DNA of 8,531 nt from Chitinophagaceae bacterium. GTDB lineage: Bacteria; Bacteroidota; Bacteroidia; Chitinophagales; Chitinophagaceae. Under the pieces are notes generated by a model. The model saw nothing but the letters and a program-made list of their open reading frames with translations. It was not told the DNA's origin and did not search any database. A program made the translations under genes and the position numbers. Where the stretch lies: assembly GCA_025963615.1 (NCBI GenBank), contig JAOQAL010000048.1, positions 1 through 8,531 on the forward strand, read 5' to 3'. Position 1 is the first letter of the stretch; the number at the start of each line of letters is the position of its first letter. Of the stretch, positions 1 to 6,593 are shown piece after piece.

Positions 1-1272
1 TTGTATTGAGCCTTTAGTTACATCGTACATCCTTAACAGAAGCTGGGCAAACGTGGTTTTACCGCTTCCCGTTCTGCCTACAATGGCAACTTTATCACCC
101 GTGCTGATTTGCAGGTTAAAATTGTGCAAAGCCCGGATACCAGTTTGCGGATATACAAAATCAACCTGATTGAACGAGATATTCCCCTTCACCTCGATTT
201 TCTCCGGCAGGGACTGGTTACGGATATCCGGCACCGTGGTGAGAAATTCATTTAATCGTTTTTGTGAGGCGGAGGCGCGCTGAATCATTCCGGCTGTCCA
301 TCCGATAGCGCTTACCGGGAACATGAGCATATTGATATAAACTACAAACTCCACAATGGTCGCGATCGGAGTTTTGACGGGATCATAAATATGGTATAAA
401 CCACCAACCGTAATGGTCAGCAACGTGCTTAGACCGATCAGCAAGGTCATAGAAGGAAAATAAATCGCTTCCAGTTTAGCCAGGCCGATCGCATTCTTCT
501 TGTAGTCTTCGCAATTTTTTTCAAAAAACCCCAACATTGTTTTTTCCTGCACAAATGATTTTATAACCCGTATGCCTGAATAGGATTCCTGAGCATTCGT
601 AGTCAGGTCGGATAATAAGGCCTGTATCCTTTCACTTTTTTTATGAATAATACTGTTGACATAATAAATGGTAACAGCGAGCAAGGGCAATGGCGCCAAC
701 ACATATAAAGTAAGCAATGCATCGCGGCTTACCATATAAAAAACACTTAGTGAAATAAGTGTCACCAGATTGACGAGATACATGATGGCAGGACCTGTAA
801 ACATCCGCACCCGGCTTACGTCTTCCGCTATACGACTCATCAGGTCGCCCGTGCTATGTGTTTTATAAAATGCCGTGTCGAGTTTCTGGTAATGAGTATA
901 GACCTCATTTTTCTGATCATATTCAATGTGGCGGCTCATCACGATAATAGTTTGCCGCATCAAAAACATAAAAAACCCGCGCAGCAAGGCGAGCACTAAA
1001 ATAGTGATACCGCATAATGCGACAACGCCACTGATTGTGAATTCAGTACCATCTATTTTATCAATGAATTTATTGACCAGCACGTCATACCCGGCGGTAT
1101 GCCTGGTTTGGGGTGTACCTGACAAAAAACTTTGAACGTAATTCACCACGAAACCGGTGACCTGCGGTGACAAAACTCCAAAATAATTGGAGATGCTGAT
1201 AAAGATAATACCAATGCCAAACCTGACACGATACTTCCAGAAATATTTATTAAGGGCCTTAAGGTGCTTCAA
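1..1272 (-). CDS. ABC transporter, permease/ATPase half-transporter (MsbA-like exporter), 3' part missing
   Basis: A single frame runs without a stop from 1272 to the window edge and gives 424 residues of a type I ABC exporter half-transporter. The N-terminal ~300 residues are the hydrophobic membrane domain, with membrane stretches near residues 16-42, 75-105 and 155-200 and a further pair around 260-320. The ATPase domain begins near residue 355: an A-loop Tyr at 374 (in FVYPQTG) and the Walker A motif GRTGSGKT at 399-406 are clear. The signature motif, Walker B and H-loop lie beyond the edge, so roughly 70% of a usual ~590-residue protein is visible. Such proteins act as inner-membrane dimers that export lipids, peptides or drugs; the substrate cannot be told here. 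The start is TTG at 1272: an in-frame TAA lies at 1282-1284, no in-frame ATG occurs before residue ~102, and the resulting N-terminus (KHLKALNKYFWKYR) is typical of Bacteroidota members. Confidence 0.93.
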   Translation of the reverse strand, partial: MKHLKALNKYFWKYRVRFGIGIIFISISNYFGVLSPQVTGFVVNYVQSFLSGTPQTRHTAGYDVLVNKFIDKIDGTEFTISGVVALCGITILVLALLRGFFMFLMRQTIIVMSRHIEYDQKNEVYTHYQKLDTAFYKTHSTGDLMSRIAEDVSRVRMFTGPAIMYLVNLVTLISLSVFYMVSRDALLTLYVLAPLPLLAVTIYYVNSIIHKKSERIQALLSDLTTNAQESYSGIRVIKSFVQEKTMLGFFEKNCEDYKKNAIGLAKLEAIYFPSMTLLIGLSTLLTITVGGLYHIYDPVKTPIATIVEFVVYINMLMFPVSAIGWTAGMIQRASASQKRLNEFLTTVPDIRNQSLPEKIEVKGNISFNQVDFVYPQTGIRALHNFNLQISTGDKVAIVGRTGSGKTTFAQLLLRMYDVTKGSIQ

Positions 1273-1286
1273 CCAAATGTTTTATG

Positions 1287-1294
1287 CAAAAATA
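1287..1294 (-). promoter_or_regulatory. Candidate -7 element for the ABC exporter gene
   Basis: On the minus strand the octamer TATTTTTG fits the Bacteroidota -7 consensus TAnnTTTG. It lies 14 nt upstream of the TTG start, which would give a very short 5' leader. No good TTG is visible at the usual -33 distance, so the assignment rests on one element only. The same octamer is found ahead of the tRNA at 1679-1686. Confidence 0.4.
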
Positions 1295-1655
1295 AATGAA
1301 GGAAGGGGATTTTGGTGGTAAAGAATTTTTGGTATGGCTTCCTTATCAGAAATTTTTTTGGGGGCAGCTAGTTCTAAATCATAAGACCAGCATGAAAAAT
1401 GAGGAATGTGTAATTAGACATTAGAATGTTGGGATAACAATCACGGTATCATTAATATATTTTTTATTCCCCCATTTTACCTATGCCCTATTCCCGATTG
1501 TAGATTTGGTATCCCAGCCAGTTTATTGAAAATGTTAACTTGATACAAAAGCAGATTTTGATAAGTTTAAAAGGTTCATTCCCCGTTAAAGGACGGCAAC
1601 TTTCTTTTGAGATAAATAAAAGATGCTTGATATTGAAGAATATTATTTGATAAGT
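1295..1655. other. AT-rich intergenic stretch, no gene seen
   Basis: This stretch lies between the divergently oriented exporter (minus) and tRNA (plus) genes. I see no open frame of protein-like character on either strand, no RNA gene and no strong inverted repeat. It probably holds the upstream control sequences of the exporter. Confidence 0.6.
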
Positions 1656-1686
1656 TTTGCCAATTAACGCTGCAAACCTATTTTTG
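1656..1686 (+). promoter_or_regulatory. Promoter of the tRNA-Ser gene (Bacteroidota type)
   Basis: TTTG at 1656-1659 serves as the -33 element and TATTTTTG at 1679-1686 as the -7 element, a full match to TAnnTTTG, with a 19-nt spacer as in the housekeeping sigma factor consensus known from Bacteroidota. The -7 box ends only 4 nt before the first base of the mature tRNA, so transcription should begin at or within a few bases of the tRNA 5' end. Confidence 0.75.
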
Positions 1687-1690
1687 CGCT

Positions 1691-1775
1691 GGAGAGTTGG
1701 CAGAGCGGTCGATTGCGGCAGTCTTGAAAACTGTTGACTGTAACAGGTCCTGGGGTTCGAATCCCTAACTCTCCG
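1691..1775 (+). tRNA. tRNA-Ser (anticodon UGA)
   Basis: This is an 85-nt class II tRNA. The acceptor stem GGAGAGT pairs fully with ACTCTCC (1768-1774), with G1775 as discriminator base. A short D stem (GCA/TGC) precedes the anticodon stem at 1718-1722/1730-1734. The seven-base loop CTTGAAA places anticodon TGA at 1725-1727, reading UCA and other UCN serine codons. A long variable arm (1735-1750), the hallmark of tRNA-Ser, is followed by the T stem (1751-1755/1763-1767) and the loop TTCGAAT. The 3' CCA is not encoded (CTA follows), so it must be added after transcription. It stands alone with its own promoter and terminator. Confidence 0.97.
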
Positions 1776-1777
1776 CT

Positions 1778-1813
1778 AAAAGGCAGATAATCAACTGATT
1801 ATTTGCCTTTTTT
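1778..1813 (+). terminator. Intrinsic terminator of the tRNA-Ser unit
   Basis: The left arm AAAAGGCAGATAATCA (1778-1793) pairs with 1796-1811 through a continuous stem with one G-T wobble at 1786/1803, around a very short loop. The 3' arm runs into a T tract (1808-1813). It starts 3 nt after the tRNA, so it terminates the single-gene transcript. Confidence 0.9.
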
Positions 1814-2048
1814 AGTGATCAGAAGGGAACACATTTCTCCGGTTCCAGAAGCTAAGCGGGACTAAAACCAAGCTTCATCATAAAAATTTCTTGTTTAGTA
1901 TGTTTGTATTTTTACAGCCTCAATTAATTTTAACATCTTCATGAATGGGAAATAATATTAAAAGCATATCAAGGAAAATTAAATGAGCATTTCCTAAACA
2001 AGAATGCGGATGAATATCCAATTACAAATTGGAAAGACTTAAATCATT
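1814..2048. other. AT-rich intergenic stretch without a supported gene
   Basis: No intact gene is visible. On the plus strand one frame is open from 1934 to a TGA at 2135-2137 (67 codons), and its translation looks somewhat protein-like (it begins HLHEWEIILKAY). It has no ATG, GTG or TTG start near its beginning, with TAA directly upstream at 1931-1933. It may be chance in AT-rich DNA or part of a decayed gene that continues into the lipoprotein-like relic to the right. Confidence 0.4.
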
Positions 2049-2218
2049 ATGCTGTTTATCTCCATCCTGGTTTTTATCACACTTTTCAAAGCCTTGTAAT
2101 AATGATAACGATGATAAGGCTGCCTCTGATGAGTTGAGTTGAACGTTTTGAGCTTATAAAAGATACCTGCAAAGCCTGGAGAAAATCGCATAATGCACCT
2201 AACGCTTTTATTACCTGA
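2049..2218 (+). pseudogene. Possible relic of a small lipoprotein gene (frameshifted)
   Basis: Three consecutive short stretches on the plus strand read like one Bacteroidota lipoprotein broken by frameshifts. ATG at 2049 opens a hydrophobic signal-like peptide (MLFISILVFITLFKAL) that ends at a TAA (2097-2099). One frame over, a Cys codon at 2095-2097 is followed by an acidic, Asn-rich tail (CNNDNDDKAASDELS), the usual look of residues after a lipobox cysteine, ending with TGA at 2140-2142. A third frame continues from 2138 as VERFELIKDTCKAWRKSHN and ends with TGA at 2216-2218. No single frame joins them, so no product is expected. Against it: the pieces are short and the DNA is AT-rich, so coincidence is possible. 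Confidence 0.3.
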
Positions 2219-2500
2219 AACTAACCTACGCCCACTTAACGCTCAGCTTCCCTAATTCTTCTTTTCTAACTATATGAAAATATGAACACTTGAAGCAGTT
2301 TGGAATATCTATATTAGGTGATCGATTGATTAGCATCATAAAAAATAAAATTGATAGTATAATTACAGTCGGAAAACTTTGATCGCCCTGCCAGCATGCC
2401 ATTTAACAATAGAAAAAATCCGTTCTTTTTCTCCGTTCATCAATCAGTTTGGCATTCATTACAACTTTCTGACATTTATACAGTAAATTGGGGAAATTTA
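2219..2500. promoter_or_regulatory. Upstream region of the GntR-family regulator
   Basis: There is no gene here. The stretch should carry the regulator's promoter. A weak -7-like TAAATTGG lies at 2484-2491, but no TTG is found at a suitable distance upstream. Two inverted repeats stand out. AGAAAAA (2411-2417) matches TTTTTCT (2426-2432) around an 8-nt spacer. ATGCCA (2396-2401) pairs with TGGCAT (2450-2455) and encloses the first. A small palindrome (AATAT, CT, ATATT) is at 2304-2315. Any of these could be an operator or leader structure, but none is a known site I can name. Confidence 0.35.
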
Positions 2501-2548
2501 ATGACGATTGCTTCATCTAACCACTGGCAGTATGCAAAGTTTAATTGA
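2501..2548 (+). CDS. Possible 15-codon leader ORF overlapping the regulator start
   Basis: ATG at 2501 opens MTIASSNHWQYAKFN and stops with TGA at 2546-2548, overlapping the regulator's ATG (2532) by 17 nt in another frame. GGGGA at 2490-2494 sits 6 nt before this ATG, a better Shine-Dalgarno-like context than any other start in the window. It could couple or tune translation of the regulator, or be fortuitous. No conserved peptide is recognised. Confidence 0.25.
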   Translation: MTIASSNHWQYAKFN

Positions 2549-3551
2549 AATAGATTCAGAGAAAAAGATTCCCAAATATCTGCAGATTGTCAATGCGGTT
2601 ACTGAATCGGTAAAAAAAGGCAAATTGAAAAAAGGAGACCGCATTTTTTCAATTAATGAACTAAGCAATGAATTTTTTTTATCCCGCGATACGGTACAAA
2701 AAGCCTACGATTTGCTGGAAGAAAAAGGAATTATTGAACCGGTAAAAGGCAAAGGCTTCTACATTAACAGAACCGATATTACTGCTACTCACAGGATATT
2801 ATTGCTGTTTAATAAAATAAGCAATTACAAAAAACAAATCTATAATTCCTTTGTTCAGGCCATGGGCGATAACACAACCGTTGACCTGAAAATTTATCAC
2901 TCCAATATCAAGCTGTTTGAAGACCTGCTAGGCAGCCAGTTTAATGAATACGATTATTATGTCATCATGCCCCATTTTTACGAGGATATTGAGAATGCCC
3001 GTAAGTTGATTAATAAAATACCTGCAGAAAAATTATTGCTACTGGATAAGGATATGCCGGATTTACGGCCCGGTTATGCCGCGGTATACCAGGATTTCCG
3101 CAAAGACATCACCGAAGCGTTGGAAACTGGAATCGATCTTTTGAAAAAATATGATAAGTTGATCCTGGTTCATCCCAAAGTAACCCCTTACCCCTACGAG
3201 ATCGTACTTGGCTTCAGAAGCTTCTGTATGCAGAATGGCTTTGCCTTTGACGTGATCCAGGAAATAAATCCCGATACTAAAATAAAAAGCCGGGAAGTAT
3301 ATATCGTGATTGAAGAAACAGATCTTGTCAATTTGATTAAAGGATGCCGGAGCAAAAACCTGAAACCTGGCAAAGACATTGGCATCATTTCGTATAACGA
3401 TACCCCTTTAAAAGAAATTTTGCTTGATGGCATTACGGTAATATCTACAGACCATGCCAGGATGGGCGAATCAGCCGCACGCCTGATTTTAGAGAATAAG
3501 AAAGAAAAAATTAAGAACCCATTCAAGATCATACAAAGAAAATCCTTGTAA
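2532..3551 (+). CDS. GntR-family regulator with LacI-type ligand-binding domain
   Basis: This 339-residue cytoplasmic transcription factor has two parts. Residues ~12-78 form a GntR winged helix (IPKYLQIVNAV..., with SINELSNEFFLSRDTVQKAY as the helix-turn-helix and the wing ending in GKGFYI). Residues ~87-335 form a periplasmic-binding-protein-like sensor of the LacI/GalR type, with the characteristic IGIISYNDTPLKEILL and the later ISTDHARMGESAARLI segment. This architecture is typical of sugar-responsive regulators in Bacteroidota. I chose ATG at 2532 because homologous N-termini usually begin a few residues before the IEID...IPKYLQI segment; a TTG at 2508 would add 8 residues. The gene converges on the ribosyl-hydrolase operon, with 59 nt between the two stop codons, so it may control that operon. 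The ligand is unknown, with a (ribo)sugar or riboside inferred from context. Confidence 0.93.
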   Translation: MQSLIEIDSEKKIPKYLQIVNAVTESVKKGKLKKGDRIFSINELSNEFFLSRDTVQKAYDLLEEKGIIEPVKGKGFYINRTDITATHRILLLFNKISNYKKQIYNSFVQAMGDNTTVDLKIYHSNIKLFEDLLGSQFNEYDYYVIMPHFYEDIENARKLINKIPAEKLLLLDKDMPDLRPGYAAVYQDFRKDITEALETGIDLLKKYDKLILVHPKVTPYPYEIVLGFRSFCMQNGFAFDVIQEINPDTKIKSREVYIVIEETDLVNLIKGCRSKNLKPGKDIGIISYNDTPLKEILLDGITVISTDHARMGESAARLILENKKEKIKNPFKIIQRKSL

Positions 3552-3560
3552 GAACCCATT
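3512..3560. repeat. 12-bp direct repeat at the end of the regulator gene
   Basis: TAAGAACCCATT occurs at 3512-3523 and again at 3549-3560, where its TAA is the regulator's stop codon. The second copy runs into a T tract (3559-3566), but no GC-rich hairpin precedes it, so I do not call a terminator. No terminator is obvious for either convergent transcript in the 59-nt gap. Confidence 0.5.
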
Positions 3561-3610
3561 TTTTTTCACTCTGCTGGTAACCGCATTTCTTTTCTTGCGC
3601 TCTTAGTATC

Positions 3611-4612
3611 TTACCGCCTGTTTTTTACTGGCTGATGCATCATCAGCTCATTAATTAAATCCTGCACAATACCCGGGGATTGTGCTTCTGTAATATAACT
3701 ATGCATTTGAGATTCTTTTGTCCAGTCATTACTTCCATTTTCTGACACCCTCATTTTTCCCTTTACAACCTGGTACCAGGGCTTATATCCCTTCACAGCA
3801 ATCAAAACGGCCGTTTCATCCCAACTCATTCTTCCCGCACTGTCCTGCGGGTCCAATGGAATAGATATCCTGAAAACATCCTTTACCGGGCTGTTGATAA
3901 TAGCGTCATTATTTATCAGGGGCAAACCTGTTTTTATCTTCTGACCTATTTCAAAACCACTGAATAAAACCGGGGATGTCCAGTTGGCAAAAACAAATCG
4001 GGATGCGGCAGCGTCCTGGTCGACATTGAACTCCGAGCCTGAAGGAAACCGGCCAGCCATACAGACCAGTTGCCTGACTTTTTGTTTTACGAGCATCGAT
4101 CCATTCAACCTTGAATATTTATCCGCCGGCGATTGCAGCAGGTTGGCAAGATTGGTAAGAAAGCCGACGGTGACAATGGTTACACTTTTGTCCGGCTGCG
4201 ATGCTAAAATTTTGCGATACAATTCTATGGCATCAGGCACTTCATCATTGCTTCTTATTTTATGCGGATAATTTGCCAGTAAAGTATCCGTCCAGTGCTG
4301 TCTGTCTTTTAATTCCAGTGCTTTCCCTTTGGGCACAGCAACCGGAATACCAGGCCGGTTAAAATAGGTATTGAAAACATTCAGCACACCCGCAACACCT
4401 TCATATTTCGTACTGGCTATGGTGGCAAGGATCCGGGCTGAACCGTTATCTGCAAAGGCATGCAATAAGGTAATCGCTCCCGCGTCATCATAATCAGGCC
4501 CCATGTCACTATCAAAAATAATGGCAACCGGTCGGGCATTTTGTTGTGCAAAGGAAATGGACGCAGTAAGGAGTAAAAAAACTAAAAAGGCAATTTTGCA
4601 GATCATATTCAT
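3611..4612 (-). CDS. Secreted nucleoside hydrolase (inosine-uridine-preferring family)
   Basis: A 333-residue protein with a signal peptide (residues 1-22, cut likely after SISFA), so it acts in the periplasm or outside the cell. The family hydrolyses the N-glycosidic bond of ribonucleosides to a base plus ribose, using a Ca2+ held by aspartates. Visible motifs are the N-terminal Asp cluster DSDMGPDYDD (residues 34-43), the TVGFLTNLANLL segment (148-159, with N154), SEFNVDQDAAA (193-203) and the C-terminal metal-site segment SWDETAVL (D265). The Asp cluster is two residues longer than the classic DxDxGxDD. I recall the same form in other Bacteroidota and Planctomycetes members, so it is probably a subfamily trait. 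The ATG follows directly after the stop codon of the esterase gene, so translation is likely coupled. The exact substrate (purine, pyrimidine or another riboside) cannot be told. Confidence 0.93.
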   Translation of the reverse strand: MNMICKIAFLVFLLLTASISFAQQNARPVAIIFDSDMGPDYDDAGAITLLHAFADNGSARILATIASTKYEGVAGVLNVFNTYFNRPGIPVAVPKGKALELKDRQHWTDTLLANYPHKIRSNDEVPDAIELYRKILASQPDKSVTIVTVGFLTNLANLLQSPADKYSRLNGSMLVKQKVRQLVCMAGRFPSGSEFNVDQDAAASRFVFANWTSPVLFSGFEIGQKIKTGLPLINNDAIINSPVKDVFRISIPLDPQDSAGRMSWDETAVLIAVKGYKPWYQVVKGKMRVSENGSNDWTKESQMHSYITEAQSPGIVQDLINELMMHQPVKNRR

Positions 4613-6535
4613 TTATTTTTCAGTTATACCTTTCCAGTCATCGGTCCGGAATGGTGAGGCCGGAAGACCTTCTTTGTTATAAAGATTTGCATCATCCGGG
4701 TTATTGGCCCATGCATACCGAACCGCCACGGGATCTGTAACAGCATCGCTGAATACAATAATTTTATCTCCATCCATAACGGCTCCCGCCCAGACGAATT
4801 TCCGATCCTTTCCTGCCATAGTAAACCCCTTTAAATAACCATATTTATCTTTCGCCATTAGCCCGCTACCGGTATTGGTAAAACTGAGAACAATTTTATT
4901 CCCTTCTGTTTTCATGGATTGATAAACAGGCCCGGAGTAAACAATGTCTTTTCCATAACTGGTTTTTTCCGCAGCTAACGCCAGTCTGTAACCGACATCT
5001 TGCTTGTTTCGCGGATGAATATCACCGGCTTCACCGATATCAATGATCACTGCCTGCCCAGTTTGCGGTAAAGTTAATGTCCTATTCTGCGCTTCCCTCA
5101 ATTCAGCCCAGTCACTTTCGGCAGGCGTTGCAACCGGTTGCATAAAATTGGCCAACTGTACCCAAAGGAATGAAAAAGAGTCCTTCCATTTACTGCGCCA
5201 GTCTGCGATCAGATTGGCAAATAAAGTTCTGTATTTAAAAGCTTCATGGGTATTTGATTCACCTTGGTACCAGATACCGCCTTTAATCGCGTACTGGATC
5301 ATCGGGGCAATCATGGCATTATATAATTGTGAGGGGACTGCATTGGGCCCTGTATTTTTAATATCAAACCCAGTCGTCAATACGGAAGGTTTATACAGCC
5401 ATTCACCGGCCAGTGAAAATTTTTTTCCGTCCACTTCTATAAACAGTTGTTCAGGCTTACCGTAAATGCCGCCACCGCCCGCATCATCTCTTACCTTTAC
5501 GACAATTACATTTTTCCCGGAATGCAAAACTGTGGCATCAATGGAATAAACCCTGTCTTTATTCCATTCATCTGTAGAACCCACTAATTTTCCATTTATA
5601 AAAGTGGAATCCATATCATCTACGGGACCAAGATTAAGCGTGGCAGATTTTCCGTCGGGAAGTTCAAATTCTTTCCTGAACCATACGATGCCATCTTCAT
5701 TACCAATTTCACCGTTTTCCCATGCTTGCGGAAGCTTGGTTGTTTTCCAGCCTGATAATGAAGTTGACGGCTCATACCATTTTTCTTCCAACCCTTTGTC
5801 ATGATGCATGGCATCCAGAAACTTCTGTTGGTTCTGCGCAGCATTTTTTGCCGACGCTTCATAAGTTGCCAAATCAATATTCTTATAGGCATCTTCTTTC
5901 CCCATGATATCCCAGCTTATCCATGTTTGTATATTGGTACCGCCCCAGGACGTATTAATTAAGCCGATGGGCACTCCCATATCTTTATTTAATTTTCTAC
6001 CAAAAAAATAGGCTACTGCTGAAAATTCACCGGTATTTTTTGGACTGCATTCGAGCCATTCGCCGCCGGCAAAATCCGTTTGAGGAATATAAGCCGTAGA
6101 TTTTTGTACTGTAAACAACCTGATGGCGGGATAATTGCTTTCAGCCATTTCTTTCGCTGCATTATTCGTATTCTTTATTATCCATTCCATATTTGATTGA
6201 CCACTGCAAATCCACACATCCCCAATTAAAACATTTTTGAAAGTGATATTGCCCGATTTTGCCGAGACTGATAAATCGAAAGGCCCGCCAAACTTCATAG
6301 CCGCGAGCGTAACAATCCATGAACCATTTTTATCCGCCTTTGATTTTACGTTCTGTCCGTTAAAATTCACCGTAACTGTTTCGCCTTTGCCGGCAGTGCC
6401 CCAAACCTTCAAAGGATGATCACGTTGCAACACCATATTATCCGTAAATATTTTCGGAAGGGCGATAGATGCATTACTCACTATCGTTGAGCATAAGAAG
6501 TAACTGAAAAAAAACTTAGTGATAACTGATTTCAT
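4613..6535 (-). CDS. Secreted sialate O-acetylesterase-type SGNH esterase with inserted beta-sandwich domain
   Basis: A 640-residue secreted enzyme with a signal peptide at ~1-25. After an N-terminal beta domain (LPKIFTDNMVLQRD...) comes the SGNH esterase core. The nucleophile Ser114 lies in CSGQSNM (110-116), the oxyanion/Gly block is GLINTSWGGT (191-200), the Asn block is GGIWYQGESN (419-428), and the catalytic Asp-His pair lies in DIHPRNK (505-511, His507). Between the blocks, residues ~250-370 form a galactose-binding-like jelly roll resembling the sugar-binding domain of beta-galactosidases (WFRKEFELP..., FINGKLVGS). The family removes O-acetyl groups from sialic acid and, in many Bacteroidota, from plant polysaccharides. 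Here no sialidase or glycoside hydrolase is in sight. The neighbours are ribosyl hydrolases and a transporter, so sialate specificity is doubtful. It is followed without a gap by the nucleoside hydrolase. Confidence 0.94.
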   Translation of the reverse strand: MKSVITKFFFSYFLCSTIVSNASIALPKIFTDNMVLQRDHPLKVWGTAGKGETVTVNFNGQNVKSKADKNGSWIVTLAAMKFGGPFDLSVSAKSGNITFKNVLIGDVWICSGQSNMEWIIKNTNNAAKEMAESNYPAIRLFTVQKSTAYIPQTDFAGGEWLECSPKNTGEFSAVAYFFGRKLNKDMGVPIGLINTSWGGTNIQTWISWDIMGKEDAYKNIDLATYEASAKNAAQNQQKFLDAMHHDKGLEEKWYEPSTSLSGWKTTKLPQAWENGEIGNEDGIVWFRKEFELPDGKSATLNLGPVDDMDSTFINGKLVGSTDEWNKDRVYSIDATVLHSGKNVIVVKVRDDAGGGGIYGKPEQLFIEVDGKKFSLAGEWLYKPSVLTTGFDIKNTGPNAVPSQLYNAMIAPMIQYAIKGGIWYQGESNTHEAFKYRTLFANLIADWRSKWKDSFSFLWVQLANFMQPVATPAESDWAELREAQNRTLTLPQTGQAVIIDIGEAGDIHPRNKQDVGYRLALAAEKTSYGKDIVYSGPVYQSMKTEGNKIVLSFTNTGSGLMAKDKYGYLKGFTMAGKDRKFVWAGAVMDGDKIIVFSDAVTDPVAVRYAWANNPDDANLYNKEGLPASPFRTDDWKGITEK

Positions 6536-6569
6536 ACATGATACATTTTATTATTTGCCAGACTTTGCA

Positions 6570-6586
6570 GAACCCTAGCGGGGTTC
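6570..6586. repeat. Intercistronic inverted repeat (hairpin) between transporter and esterase genes
   Basis: GAACCC (6570-6575) and GGGTTC (6581-6586) form a perfect 6-bp GC-rich stem with a 5-nt loop in the 58-nt gap. On the operon's strand it is followed by TGCAAAG rather than a T tract, so it is not a standard terminator. It may act as an mRNA processing or stabilising element that sets the ratio of transporter to secreted enzymes. Confidence 0.5.
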
Positions 6587-6593
6587 GTACTTT

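Noticed and set aside
926..1135. 69-residue plus-strand frame
   Set aside because: It lies wholly antisense to the ABC exporter coding sequence and has no recognisable features.
2249..2263. Stretch resembling the tRNA-Ser 3' end (TCCCTAATTCTTC against TCCCTAACTCTCC), as an attachment-site duplication
   Set aside because: Only 11 of 13 bases match, no integrase is present, and the ~500 bp between holds no mobile genes.
2330..2444. Minus-strand frame of about 40 codons upstream of the regulator
   Set aside because: Short, AT-rich, no recognisable features and no good start; likely chance.
2508..2531. TTG at 2508 as the regulator start
   Set aside because: It only adds eight residues with no family match; the ATG at 2532 gives the usual short lead into the winged helix.
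3552..3610. Bidirectional terminator between the convergent genes
   Set aside because: Only a T tract is visible; no hairpin of useful stability was found on either strand.
5043..5465. 140-residue plus-strand frame antisense to the esterase
   Set aside because: A shadow frame of a clear, motif-supported gene, with no motif of its own.
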